Shown piece by piece: positions 55,032-63,909 of a stretch of DNA of 64,000 nucleotides (its first letter is position 1; each line of letters starts with the position of its first letter). A program made the position numbers and the translations under genes. Location: contig NZ_FRCL01000003.1 in the NCBI RefSeq assembly GCF_900142885.1, forward strand, positions 79,091-143,090, written 5' to 3'. A model generated the notes under the pieces. The model saw only the letters and a program-made list of their open reading frames with translations, ran no database searches and was not told the DNA's origin. The DNA comes from Flavobacterium xinjiangense. Lineage in GTDB: Bacteria > Bacteroidota > Bacteroidia > Flavobacteriales > Flavobacteriaceae.

Positions 55032-56828
55032 TTATACCATATCTACTTTGGGGAGGAAAATAGAGAATTTTGCACCTTCATTGGGTTGACTTTTTGCCCA
55101 TATAAATCCGTTATGGTTATCTACAATGCGGCTACAAATAGCAAGTCCAAGTCCTGTTCCCGAATACTTTGGGTCAGTTTCTAAGCGTTTAAATAAAAGA
55201 AATATTTTTTCAGCATATTCTTGTTTGAATCCAATTCCGTTATCAGCTACTACTATTTTATAATAGTCCTCCTTATTGATTATTTTGTATTCAGACGCTT
55301 CTTCTTCCGTAATTATTTCTGAAGTGATGCTTATTTTAGGTATTTGCGTTTCTTGACTATAGTTAAGCGAATTACTGACGAGATTTATAAAAAGTTGCTT
55401 AATCTGGAAAGGAATAGCCTTGATGGTCGGTAATTTTCCAATTTGAATCACTGCGTTTTTCTCCTCCACATTTATTGATAAATCTATTAATGTCTCGGTT
55501 ATCATTTTGTTTAAATCTGTTTCCACAAAAACTTTATCTCCTTTTACAGTTCGGGAATAGTTAACTAAGTCAATAAGCAATGTTTGCATTCTGTTGGCTG
55601 CCACTCTAACTTTAGAAAAATAGTCCCTTCCTTGCTGTGAAAGTACATCAAATTCTTTTTCTTCCAGTCGAGATATAAACATTTGAATCTTACGAAGTGG
55701 CTCCTGCAAATCATGGCTTACAATATTGTTAAAAGATTCGAGCTCCGTATTTATATATTTTAATTCTTTGTTATTTTCCTCTAGTTCAAGCGTCTTTTTA
55801 TACTGATTTGTAATATCATAATTCACTCCTATTTTGATCAAATCTCCATTGCCATCCTTAGTAAAACTGCCAACACCCATGATATATCTCACCTCATTAG
55901 TCGCGGTTAAAAAGCGGAATACAATAGATGTAGATTGATGATTTATCAGTGATTCTCTATGAACTTTTGTCACATATTCCAAATCATCAGGATGAAAATA
56001 TTTGATTGTATTCTCTAGATTAGGTTCAAATGCGTTGGGCTCAACTCCCATAAGTCGATATAAATTATCTGAAAAAGTATAGGTGTTTGTTTCTAAATTA
56101 ACCATCCAGTGCCCAAAACCAGCCGTTTTTTCGGCGGTGTTAAAGGATTCATTTAGCAACTTTAATTTATCGTTTGCCTCTTTAAGGGCCTCAATGTCAA
56201 TATTGGTTTTATTAAATGAAAGCAACAGAATCAAAAGTGACAGAATAATTAGTAAAAAAGCGGTCATTAACGAATCCTGAAGCTCAAATTGATGATTTGA
56301 ATTTTGAAATTTAGCTTTCAATCTTTCTGAATTAATGACCTTGTACACGAACAATTTCATCATTTCAGTGTAATCATTACTTCTCTTCAACTTCAATTTA
56401 AGCCCTAATTGGTCTACATTATTACTTTTAGCGGCAATTAATGTTTCTCTGAATAATTTAAACCTGTAATTAATGAGTTTTTCAAGTGTTAGGATATCTT
56501 TTTTTCTTAATGGATCATTAACAGTTAAGACCTTTAATTTTTTTATGCCCTCTTCAATAATTCCTCGGTTCAAAAAACGATTTTGTAAATAAGACTCGTC
56601 ATTAGTAATTATATAATTTCGTAAACTGTAGTCATAGCTGTTTATTATGGATAAAAGCTTTTCTAGTTCCAGTTGAGTATCATTGGATTTTGCAATTAGC
56701 TCCAGTGTTGAAGTAAGTTTTTGCATTTGGGAAAAAAACTTAGACCCAAAATAGCAAACAACAAGAATAGCAACACCCAAGGCTAATTTAAACACTTGAG
56801 AATTTTTAAATAATTTTAAAAATTTCAT
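55032..56828 (-). CDS. Hybrid-free sensor histidine kinase with CHASE3 and PAS domains
   Basis: 598-residue membrane kinase. Two transmembrane helices (about 14-32 and 185-207) bracket a helical extracytoplasmic sensor of CHASE3 type (NSYDYSLRNYIITNDESYLQ). A PAS domain follows (GFGHWMVNLETNTYTFSDNL), then the dimerisation helix with phosphoacceptor His in NIVSHDLQEPLRKIQMF and the ATPase domain with N-box NLVSNSLNYS, DNGIGF and GTGLGLAICSRIV. It resembles bacteriophytochrome-like kinases that signal to a single-domain regulator, here encoded 12 bp upstream. The signal sensed is unknown. Confidence 0.93.
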   Translation of the reverse strand: MKFLKLFKNSQVFKLALGVAILVVCYFGSKFFSQMQKLTSTLELIAKSNDTQLELEKLLSIINSYDYSLRNYIITNDESYLQNRFLNRGIIEEGIKKLKVLTVNDPLRKKDILTLEKLINYRFKLFRETLIAAKSNNVDQLGLKLKLKRSNDYTEMMKLFVYKVINSERLKAKFQNSNHQFELQDSLMTAFLLIILSLLILLLSFNKTNIDIEALKEANDKLKLLNESFNTAEKTAGFGHWMVNLETNTYTFSDNLYRLMGVEPNAFEPNLENTIKYFHPDDLEYVTKVHRESLINHQSTSIVFRFLTATNEVRYIMGVGSFTKDGNGDLIKIGVNYDITNQYKKTLELEENNKELKYINTELESFNNIVSHDLQEPLRKIQMFISRLEEKEFDVLSQQGRDYFSKVRVAANRMQTLLIDLVNYSRTVKGDKVFVETDLNKMITETLIDLSINVEEKNAVIQIGKLPTIKAIPFQIKQLFINLVSNSLNYSQETQIPKISITSEIITEEEASEYKIINKEDYYKIVVADNGIGFKQEYAEKIFLLFKRLETDPKYSGTGLGLAICSRIVDNHNGFIWAKSQPNEGAKFSIFLPKVDMV

Positions 56829-56840
56829 TAGTTTTTTTTA

Positions 56841-57293
56841 TTAAATGCTAAAGAAAAACGTTTCTATATTTAACCCTGAGGTATGAAATTGCCAATTCAT
56901 ATTTATCACTTCCTTAATTACTTTTTTTAATGCCGAAAAGTCATTTGGTTTTTTTATATAAATATTTGCCCCTTCTATAAAGGTATCTTCAATGTCTTTT
57001 TCTGACGACGATGTAGAATATATGGCAACAGAAACATCTTTAAAACGAGTATTTGCCCTAATTTCTTTTAAACATTCTATCCCTGTTTTCCCTGGCATAT
57101 TTAAATCTAAAAATAAAATATGAGGCAACTTGATATCTGGTAGCACTAAATAATCCATTAAGCCATTACCATTTGTAAATAAGGTCAGCTTATTATCCAT
57201 CTTAAGCTCCATTATAGCTTCGCTAAAAAAAGCACGATCATCTTCGTCATCGTCAGCTAAAAGGATATGCATTGGATCTTTATGTGCAATCAT
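56841..57293 (-). CDS. Single-domain response regulator
   Basis: 150-residue CheY-like receiver with acidic pocket LLADDDEDDRAFF, phosphoacceptor Asp in HILFLDLNMPGKTGIECLKE, Ser/Thr in VAIYSTSSSEKD and Lys in IYIKKP. There is no output domain, as in Rcp1-type regulators. Translation may start at the first ATG or 7 codons later (MHILLADDD). It sits between the AraC-type regulator (43 bp) and its likely kinase partner (12 bp). Confidence 0.92.
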   Translation of the reverse strand: MIAHKDPMHILLADDDEDDRAFFSEAIMELKMDNKLTLFTNGNGLMDYLVLPDIKLPHILFLDLNMPGKTGIECLKEIRANTRFKDVSVAIYSTSSSEKDIEDTFIEGANIYIKKPNDFSALKKVIKEVINMNWQFHTSGLNIETFFFSI

Positions 57294-57336
57294 ATTGTAT
57301 ATGGTGTATTATATATTTTATTTATTCGTATTTGAT

Positions 57337-57897
57337 TTATTCTGTATTTGATAATTTCCTTCTTTTGTCGATGACTCTTTTAAACATGGAAGGAGTTAAT
57401 CCCGTCACTTTTTTAAATTGCGTTGACAAATACGCTACACTGCTATAATTTAGTTCATAAGAAATCTCTGTTAAACTTAATTTTTCTTCTATAATAAGCT
57501 TTTTCGCTCTTTCAATTTTCTGAATTATAATAAAGTTCTCTATAGATGTATAGGTATATTCAGAAAAAACATTCGTTATATAACCATATCTATAGTTCAA
57601 TTTATCTGACAAATATTGAGAAATCGTTGTGTTAGGAAATTTGTCTTTATTGTAAACAATTTCAATTATTGCATCTTTTATTTTCTGTATTAATTGTGCT
57701 TTTGGGTTATCGATAATATGAATAGCAAATCTTTTGAGCGAAGTTTGAAGTTCATCAAAACTTTCCTCAGAAATATTATCACTAATTTCAATTTGACCTA
57801 AATCCAGTAATTGATAGCTTATATTTAATTTTTCTAACTGATCCTGTAATATTGTTCTGCATGCAATATTTCCATCATAATTATAATTGAGCTTCAT
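57337..57897 (-). CDS. AraC-family transcriptional regulator (short form)
   Basis: 186-residue regulator with a small N-terminal domain of unknown kind (MKLNYNYDGNIACRTILQDQ; about residues 1-75) and a C-terminal double helix-turn-helix of AraC type: ISQYLSDKLNYRYGYITNVF, KLSLTEISYELNYSSVAYLS and FKKVTGLTPSMFKR. It is the first gene of the group, followed by the response regulator and kinase on the same strand; it may be their transcriptional output or an independent regulator. Promoter not identified. Confidence 0.88.
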   Translation of the reverse strand: MKLNYNYDGNIACRTILQDQLEKLNISYQLLDLGQIEISDNISEESFDELQTSLKRFAIHIIDNPKAQLIQKIKDAIIEIVYNKDKFPNTTISQYLSDKLNYRYGYITNVFSEYTYTSIENFIIIQKIERAKKLIIEEKLSLTEISYELNYSSVAYLSTQFKKVTGLTPSMFKRVIDKRRKLSNTE

Positions 57898-58098
57898 TGC
57901 AGGTACTAATTATTAGAGTTGAATTTAAAAATATAAATGTATATTAAAAATTATAAATTGGTGCCAAATTACTACTATTTATAACCAACATTGTACTATT
58001 TAAAAACAAAATCAACTATAAATAGCTGATTTGTAATTGGTTTAAAGCGTTTTAAAAAAAAGATCCAATTCTTAATTTTAATAAAAAAATTAAGAATT

Positions 58099-58692
58099 TT
58101 AGCCGTGTATGGTTTCGTTTTTTCCGTAATTTTCAATGATAGATGCCTCAAATTCGATCCACTCTCTCCATCGTTTTTCAACATCTACTCCTACTCCATA
58201 CTTTCTAGCATAAGTGATAAATGTTGTATAATGTCCAGCCTCACTTTCCATTAAATCCCTGTAGAATATAGATAATTCTTCATCTTGAATATTTTCTGAA
58301 AGCACTTTGAAACGTTCACAACTTCTAGCTTCAATCATTGCAGAAAACAACAACCGTTCCACCAAACTGGAAACTCGGCTCCCATTTCCACTTTTTTTCA
58401 TATACAAATACAATTCATTCACATAATCATCTTTTCTTTCGCGCCCCAACTTTAATCCTCGTTTGATAATGATATTATGCACTTGTTCAAAATGATCAAT
58501 TTCTTCTTTGGCTAAAGCCAACAAATCCTGAACTAAATCCTGATGCTCTGAGTTATTAGTGATAATTGTAATGGCATTTGTAGCAGCTTTTTGTTCACAC
58601 CAAGCATGATCCGTCAAGATTTCCTCGATGTTTTTTTCTACAATATTTACCCATCTTGGATCGGTAGGTAATTTTAATCTTAGTACAGACAT
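58099..58692 (-). CDS. miaE: tRNA-(ms2io6A)-hydroxylase
   Basis: 197-residue ferritin-fold di-iron monooxygenase that hydroxylates the isopentenyl side chain of ms2i6A37 in tRNAs. The di-iron ligands are in order: LTDHAWCEQKAATNAI, ALAKEEIDHFEQVHNII, FSAMIEARSCERFKVLS and DLMESEAGHYTTFITYARKY, with paired Glu/His. Length and pattern fit MiaE. It is isolated, with gene-free DNA upstream containing a long inverted repeat. The family is secure; the substrate is inferred from the family. Confidence 0.92.
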   Translation of the reverse strand: MSVLRLKLPTDPRWVNIVEKNIEEILTDHAWCEQKAATNAITIITNNSEHQDLVQDLLALAKEEIDHFEQVHNIIIKRGLKLGRERKDDYVNELYLYMKKSGNGSRVSSLVERLLFSAMIEARSCERFKVLSENIQDEELSIFYRDLMESEAGHYTTFITYARKYGVGVDVEKRWREWIEFEASIIENYGKNETIHG

Positions 58693-58735
58693 GTTTTAAG
58701 TCTTAAAGTTAGAAAGTCTCAAGTCTTAAAGATAA

Positions 58736-58806
58736 AAGTCGAAAGTCGAAAGTCGAAACTAAGAGAGAATATAAAATTCTATTCCAAGACTTTCGACTTT
58801 CGACTT
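58736..58806. repeat. 19-bp inverted repeat built from AAGTCGA heptads
   Basis: AAGTCGAAAGTCGAAAGTC (58736-58754) is answered exactly by its reverse complement at 58788-58806 across a 33-nt loop. Each arm is made of tandem 7-nt units (GAAAGTC). Related AAGTCTTAAAG units occur just before it (58699-58731). It lies between glyA and miaE; the same heptad type may be scattered over the genome. Confidence 0.75.
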
Positions 58807-58827
58807 AAAAACTTTAAAACCTATTAT

Positions 58828-60102
58828 TTAGTATACGAAAATAGCTCTTTCGCTCATCATTTCGTTTACTTCATTAGCCACTTCTTCGATAATATCTTCA
58901 TTAGTGTGGTTCATTAATACTCTGTCAATAAGTTCCACAATAGTTTCCATATCTTCTTCAACAAGACCACGAGTGGTAATAGCTGGAGTTCCTACACGGA
59001 TACCTGACGTTACAAATGGTGATTTATCATCAAATGGAACCATGTTTTTATTAACGGTAATTTCTGCTCTTACTAATGCGTTTTCAGCATCTTTTCCAGA
59101 TATATTTTTGTTTCTTAAATCAATTAACATCATGTGATTATCTGTTCCGCCAGAAATAATTTCATATCCTCTTTTTACAAAAGCATCAGCCATAGCATTA
59201 GCATTTTTTTGCAATTGTAAAGCATAAGTAAAAAATTCATCTTTCAAAGCTTCACCAAAAGCTACTGCTTTTGCAGCAATGATATGCATTAATGGACCTC
59301 CTTGATTTCCAGGAAAAACAGCTAAGTCTAATAAAGAAGACATCATTCTGATTTCGCCTTTTGGAGTAGTTAAACCAAATGGGTTTTCGAAATCTTTACC
59401 CATCAAGATTAATCCTCCACGAGGACCACGCAATGTTTTATGTGTTGTAGTCGTTACAATATGACAATGAGGTAATGGATCATTCATCAAACCTTTAGCA
59501 ATAAGACCAGCAGGGTGAGAAATATCAGCCAATAAAATAGCACCAACACTATCCGCAATTACTCTGAAACGCTCAAAATCCATATCACGAGAATAAGCCG
59601 AGGCTCCTGCAATAATTAATTTTGGTTGCTCTTTAGTAGCTATTTCTTGAATTTTATCATAATCTAATCTTCCGGTTTCCTTATCTACACCATAGAAAGA
59701 AGGTGTATATAAACGTCCAGAAAAGTTTACAGGAGAACCGTGAGTTAAATGCCCACCGTGAGATAAATCAAAACCTAAAATTTTATCGCCTGGTTTAATA
59801 CAAGCGTGGTAAACAGCTGTATTGGCTTGAGAACCTGAGTGTGGTTGTACATTTGCATAAGCAGCACCAAATAATTCTTTGGCTCTGTCAATAGCGATTT
59901 GTTCAATAACATCAACTACTTCGCAACCGCCGTAGTATCTTTTGCCAGGATATCCCTCAGCATATTTATTAGTTAAAACTGAACCAGCTGCTTCCATTAC
60001 TTCGTCACTTACGAAGTTTTCTGAAGCTATAAGTTCTAATCCGTGAATTTGTCTTTCTTGTTCTTCTAGAATAAGGTCAAAAATTTGTTCGTCGCGTTGC
60101 AT
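58828..60102 (-). CDS. glyA: Serine hydroxymethyltransferase
   Basis: 424 residues from the ATG at 60102. PLP enzyme that interconverts serine and glycine with tetrahydrofolate. Signature segments: [68 protein letters not shown] and the PLP-Lys motif [19 protein letters not shown] (Lys in THKTLRG). The C-terminal [15 protein letters not shown] and [14 protein letters not shown] are also present. A TAnnTTTG match (TATTTTTG, minus strand 60128-60135) lies about 26 bp upstream of the ATG. Fully typical. Confidence 0.97.
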   Translation of the reverse strand: MQRDEQIFDLILEEQERQIHGLELIASENFVSDEVMEAAGSVLTNKYAEGYPGKRYYGGCEVVDVIEQIAIDRAKELFGAAYANVQPHSGSQANTAVYHACIKPGDKILGFDLSHGGHLTHGSPVNFSGRLYTPSFYGVDKETGRLDYDKIQEIATKEQPKLIIAGASAYSRDMDFERFRVIADSVGAILLADISHPAGLIAKGLMNDPLPHCHIVTTTTHKTLRGPRGGLILMGKDFENPFGLTTPKGEIRMMSSLLDLAVFPGNQGGPLMHIIAAKAVAFGEALKDEFFTYALQLQKNANAMADAFVKRGYEIISGGTDNHMMLIDLRNKNISGKDAENALVRAEITVNKNMVPFDDKSPFVTSGIRVGTPAITTRGLVEEDMETIVELIDRVLMNHTNEDIIEEVANEVNEMMSERAIFVY

Positions 60103-60145
60103 TTCTTTGATTTTCGTTAATATGATGCAAAAATACAAAAAAACG

Positions 60146-60176
60146 TTTGGTAAATAGTTAGATTATAATATATTTG
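60146..60176 (+). promoter_or_regulatory. Consensus promoter of fahA
   Basis: TTTG (60146-60149), 19-nt spacer, TATATTTG (60169-60176), an exact Bacteroidota promoter, 33 bp before the fahA ATG. It is divergent from glyA, whose -7 element is at 60128-60135. Confidence 0.8.
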
Positions 60177-60209
60177 ATGAGTAATTTTCAACAAAATAAT
60201 TAACACATC

Positions 60210-61493
60210 ATGCCTATAACAGCTAACGATACTAATAGAAAATCATGGCTGGAAGTCCTAGAAAACAGTGACTTTCCCATCCAAAATATTCCTTTCGGAG
60301 TCTTCCTCACTAAGGAAAATGTAGTCACAGTGGGAACACGAATAGGTAATTTTGCAATCGATTTGGGTGCTTTACAACAATTAAACTACTTTGAAGGCAT
60401 TGAATTAACAGATGATATGTTCATGCAGGACACTTTGAATGATTTTATCTCTGATGGCCAAAAAACATGGAGATTGGTTCGAAATCGTATTGCTGATTTA
60501 TTCGATGAAAAAAATCCAAAACTAAGAGACAATATAAAGGACAAGGATATTATAATCTTCAAAATGGAAGATGTAGAAATGCAATTGCCAGTACTAATTG
60601 GTGACTACACAGATTTTTATTCCAGTAAAGAGCATGCAACTAATGTAGGAAAAATGTTCCGTGATCCAGAAAATGCTTTATTGCCAAACTGGCTTCACAT
60701 TCCTGTAGGTTACCACGGTAGAAGTTCTACTATCGTTCCTTCTGGAATTCCAGTTCACAGACCAATGGGACAAACATTGCCGGCTGGGGAAACAACACCT
60801 GTTTTTGGCCCTTCCCGTTCAGTTGATTTTGAGTTAGAAACTGCTTTTATCACCACTGATGTCAATATCATGGGAGAAAACATTCCCGTAACGGAAGCTG
60901 AAGATTATATTTTCGGAATGGTTTTATTGAATGATTGGAGCGCACGTGATATTCAAAAATGGGAATATGTACCGCTGGGACCATTCCTTGCAAAGAACTT
61001 TGCAACTTCAATTTCTCCTTGGATCGTTACTATGGATGCTTTGGAACCTTTTAGAACTAAAGGTCCTAAGCAAGAACCAACTCCGCTTCCTTATTTACAA
61101 CAAAAAGGAAAACATTCGTTCGATATTAATTTAGAAGTGGCTATCCAACCTGAACACGCAGAGCCTACGGTTGTTTCGCACTCTAATTTTAAATATTTAT
61201 ACTGGTCCATGTGTCAGCAATTAGCACATCACACCTCTAATGGTTGTCGCGTAAATTCTGGTGATATGATGGGATCTGGTACAATTTCAGGCCCAACCGA
61301 AGATAGTTTTGGATCAATGCTGGAATTAACTTGGGGCGGAAAAAATCCTATCAAGCTAAAAGACGGATCTGAACGTAAATTCATCAATGATAATGATACC
61401 GTAATTATGAAAGGATTCTGTCAAAACGGGCAGGTTCGTATTGGTTTTGGTGAAGTTTCCAGTAAGTTACTACCTCCTTTTGTGAGAAAATAA
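60210..61493 (+). CDS. fahA: Fumarylacetoacetase
   Basis: 427-residue enzyme that splits fumarylacetoacetate to fumarate and acetoacetate, the last step of tyrosine breakdown. Seen: the N-terminal SH3-like domain (NIPFGVFLTKENVVTVGTRI), the catalytic region DYTDFYSSKEHATNVGKMFR, the metal and substrate site VGYHGRSSTIVPSGIPVHRP, the Glu in SVDFELETAFI and the second metal site LLNDWSARDIQKWEYVPLGP with FLAKNFATSISPWIV. Full length. It has its own promoter and terminator, so is monocistronic. Confidence 0.96.
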   Translation: MPITANDTNRKSWLEVLENSDFPIQNIPFGVFLTKENVVTVGTRIGNFAIDLGALQQLNYFEGIELTDDMFMQDTLNDFISDGQKTWRLVRNRIADLFDEKNPKLRDNIKDKDIIIFKMEDVEMQLPVLIGDYTDFYSSKEHATNVGKMFRDPENALLPNWLHIPVGYHGRSSTIVPSGIPVHRPMGQTLPAGETTPVFGPSRSVDFELETAFITTDVNIMGENIPVTEAEDYIFGMVLLNDWSARDIQKWEYVPLGPFLAKNFATSISPWIVTMDALEPFRTKGPKQEPTPLPYLQQKGKHSFDINLEVAIQPEHAEPTVVSHSNFKYLYWSMCQQLAHHTSNGCRVNSGDMMGSGTISGPTEDSFGSMLELTWGGKNPIKLKDGSERKFINDNDTVIMKGFCQNGQVRIGFGEVSSKLLPPFVRK

Positions 61494-61514
61494 AAAATTA
61501 AAAATGCATATTTC

Positions 61515-61549
61515 AAAACCTAACATTTATTCTATTTTTGTTAGGTTTT
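61515..61549 (+). terminator. Intrinsic terminator of fahA
   Basis: AAAACCTAACA (61515-61525) pairs with TGTTAGGTTTT (61539-61549) across a 13-nt loop, followed by TTT. It starts 22 bp after the stop codon. Confidence 0.82.
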
Positions 61550-61628
61550 TTTATGACAATTTTTAAAAAATTTTCAATCAAAAAATAGAATTAAGACTTC
61601 AAATACACATTTTTAATTTTTTATCCTC

Positions 61629-62813
61629 ATGAAAAAAATTATACTTTTATTATCTTTCTCTATCCTTGTTTGTTCTTGTGGCGTCAAGCAAACCCAAAAT
61701 TTACTAAGTTCAGGAAATTATGATCAGGCAATTGACAATGCCATTTCTAATTTGCGAACCAATAAAGATAAAAAAGGAAAGCAGGATTATGTTTATTTAC
61801 TCGAAGAGGCTTTCGCCAAAGCAAAAGAACGAGATCTAAATGCCCTAAATTTATTGGCAAAGGATGCAAATCCGGTACAATTGGAAAAAATATACAATAC
61901 CTATTTACAATTAAATAATCGACAGGAAAAAATCAAACCTTTGCTTCCTTTAAGATTAATTAAAGAAGATCGAAATGCCATTTTCCCCTTTGACAACTAT
62001 AACAATCAGATCGTAAAAAGTAAAAATGATTTGTCCGCTTATTTATATGCTAATGCAAAAAAATTAATGACAACTTCTGACAAGATGAATTTCCGAAAGG
62101 CGTATGATGATCTGGATTATTTAAATCAAATAAATCCAAATTACAAAGACGTTTTGCAATTGATGGATGAGGCAAAATTCAAAGGTTCGGATTATGTTTT
62201 TGTCAATACAAAAAACGAAACAAATATGATTATCCCAACCCGTCTGCAAAACGACTTACTGGATTTCAGCACTTATGGGCTGAATGATAAATGGACCGTT
62301 TACCACAATAACAAACAAAAAGGAATTGATTATAATTACGGAATGATGATTAATTTTAGACAGATTTATATTTCGCCCGAGCAAATAAAAGAGAAAGAAT
62401 TTGTAAAAGAGCGCATCATAAAAGATGGTGTTAAAAAACTTATAGATGCTAATGGAAAAGAAGTCGTTGATGAGAAAGGTAAAGTTGTAATGGTGGATAA
62501 CCTTAAAACTGTAAATGCTCGTATATACGAATTTAGACAATTTAAGTCTTGTCAGATTACCGCTAAAGTGGATTATGTAAATTACAGAAGCAATCAACTT
62601 TTACAATCGTTCCCAATAACTAGCGAGTTTATATTTGAAAATATTTATGCTACCCATAAAGGTGACAGACGCGCCGCTGACGACAATTATTATTCCTATT
62701 TTGACAAAAGAGCAGTAGCTTTTCCTAGCAACGAACAAATGGTTTATGATACAGGTGAAGATTTGAAAGCCAAAATAAAAGAAGTAATTTCTAGAAACCC
62801 GTTTAGAAACTAA
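61629..62813 (+). CDS. Hypothetical TPR-like lipoprotein
   Basis: 394 residues with a lipoprotein signal (KKIILLLSFSILVCSC, lipobox about LVCSC). The N-terminal roughly 180 residues are helical and TPR-like (LLSSGNYDQAIDNAISNLRT, DYVYLLEEAFAKAKERD, FRKAYDDLDYLNQINPNYKD). The rest is beta-rich (RQIYISPEQIKEKEFVKERI, FKSCQITAKVDYVNYRSNQL). No catalytic motif is seen and I do not recognise a family name. It is surface or periplasmic and monocistronic, flanked by terminators on both sides. Confidence 0.8.
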   Translation: MKKIILLLSFSILVCSCGVKQTQNLLSSGNYDQAIDNAISNLRTNKDKKGKQDYVYLLEEAFAKAKERDLNALNLLAKDANPVQLEKIYNTYLQLNNRQEKIKPLLPLRLIKEDRNAIFPFDNYNNQIVKSKNDLSAYLYANAKKLMTTSDKMNFRKAYDDLDYLNQINPNYKDVLQLMDEAKFKGSDYVFVNTKNETNMIIPTRLQNDLLDFSTYGLNDKWTVYHNNKQKGIDYNYGMMINFRQIYISPEQIKEKEFVKERIIKDGVKKLIDANGKEVVDEKGKVVMVDNLKTVNARIYEFRQFKSCQITAKVDYVNYRSNQLLQSFPITSEFIFENIYATHKGDRRAADDNYYSYFDKRAVAFPSNEQMVYDTGEDLKAKIKEVISRNPFRN

Positions 62814-62835
62814 TTAATTAGCAACAATCTATTTC

Positions 62836-62874
62836 AAAACCTCCTTGGGCAATCAAATTTCACAAGGAGGTTTT
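62836..62874 (+). terminator. Intrinsic terminator of the lipoprotein gene
   Basis: AAAACCTCCTTG (62836-62847) pairs perfectly with CAAGGAGGTTTT (62863-62874) over a 15-nt loop, 22 bp after the stop codon. Confidence 0.83.
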
Positions 62875-62930
62875 ACATTTTAAAAATACAACAATACCTT
62901 AATTTTTTGTTAGAAAATGCAAAATCAGTA

Positions 62931-62958
62931 TTGAGTTATAAAAATTAGTGTACTTTTG
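62931..62958 (+). promoter_or_regulatory. Promoter of the arginine operon leader
   Basis: TTG (62931-62933), 17-nt spacer, TACTTTTG (62951-62958), matching the Bacteroidota pattern. An ATG-opened short ORF begins only 5 nt after the -7 element, so the transcript would begin at or within a few bases of that ATG. Confidence 0.65.
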
Positions 62959-62963
62959 CACCA

Positions 62964-63050
62964 ATGAATAACACCAGTATAAATATAACTCCTATCTCAC
63001 GGACAAACAAACCGACTACTTCTCCCGAAGTACGGATGCTATTAGTATAG
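62964..63050 (+). CDS. Putative leaderless upstream ORF (leader peptide) of the arg operon
   Basis: 28 codons starting at the ATG 5 nt after a consensus -7 element and ending TAG. The peptide begins MNNTSINITPISRTNKP, is rich in Ser/Thr, has two Arg residues and ends EVRMLLV. It precedes the GNAT gene and argG by 237 bp without an intervening terminator. A regulatory leader whose translation affects the downstream genes is inferred, not proven; the codons are not strongly skewed to Arg. Confidence 0.45.
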   Translation: MNNTSINITPISRTNKPTTSPEVRMLLV

Positions 63051-63287
63051 TTTCCACAAGTCTTTTGTTTTATTTTTATTCATTTTTCATTTTGCCGTTT
63101 TGAAATCACATTTATTTCCCATTGGAATAGTATATTCCAAAATCAGTATACATTTTTCATTAATATCTTGTAATTCAATTTATTGGACTATAAATTCGTA
63201 TTTTAGTTTCTTATTTCAATGCGAGAAAGAGTGTATTTCAGAACAAACTTACAACTCATTTTATAACTCAAAAATTCAACTCTTGAA
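63051..63287 (+). promoter_or_regulatory. Leader region between uORF and arginine operon genes
   Basis: AT-rich, gene-free sequence between the uORF stop and the first gene. I find no strong hairpin, no riboswitch I can name and no convincing second promoter. It would form an untranslated leader if the promoter at 62931-62958 drives the operon. Confidence 0.4.
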
Positions 63288-63905
63288 ATGAATATATCAA
63301 TAATTATAACTCAGGAAGAGCACTATAAGTATTCACAAGAAATATGTGAAACCATTGAATTATCAGCCTTATTGAGAGGTACTGGTATTGCAAAGAGAAC
63401 TCCTGAATACATTCAGAAAAAAATGGAAAGCAAAGATGCCGTTATCGCATTAGACAACGGAAAATTTGCTGGTTTTTGTTATATCGAAAGTTGGGAACAC
63501 GGTAAATATGTGGCGCATTCAGGATTGATTGTTCATCCTGATTATAGAAATTTAGGTTTGGCAAAACAAATCAAATCAAAAGTCTTTGAATATTCTTTAG
63601 AGAAATATCCGGATGCCAAAATATTCGGAATTACAACTGGACTAGCTGTTATGAAAATCAATTCTGATTTAGGTTATAAACCAGTTCCCTTTTCGGAATT
63701 AACAACTGATCCGACCTTTTGGGCCGGCTGTAAAACCTGTACCAATTTTGAAATTTTGCAAAGCAAAGACAACAAAATGTGCTTGTGCACCGGAATGTTG
63801 TTTGATCCAAAAGAAAAACCAAAAGATCCGCCAAAACATCCATTTAACATAAGAGTTCTCAATAGATTAAAATTAATTAAACAAGCGCTTTTCTTAAAAA
63901 AATAA
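63288..63905 (+). CDS. GNAT acetyltransferase of the arginine operon
   Basis: 205-residue GNAT enzyme with an acetyl-CoA motif [20 protein letters not shown] (about 84-103) and the preceding [20 protein letters not shown]. The C-terminal third ([23 protein letters not shown]) is Cys-rich, which is unusual for GNAT enzymes. It ends 4 bp before argG. In other Bacteroidota a GNAT gene stands at the head of the arg cluster before argG, so it is the best candidate for the glutamate N-acylation step. This role is inferred from position. Confidence 0.85.
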   Translation: MNISIIITQEEHYKYSQEICETIELSALLRGTGIAKRTPEYIQKKMESKDAVIALDNGKFAGFCYIESWEHGKYVAHSGLIVHPDYRNLGLAKQIKSKVFEYSLEKYPDAKIFGITTGLAVMKINSDLGYKPVPFSELTTDPTFWAGCKTCTNFEILQSKDNKMCLCTGMLFDPKEKPKDPPKHPFNIRVLNRLKLIKQALFLKK

Positions 63906-63909
63906 TATC

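Noticed and set aside
57996..58184. 62-codon minus-strand ORF overlapping the 3' end of miaE
   Set aside because: It reads in another frame over a conserved gene and the rest is AT-rich. It is a shadow.
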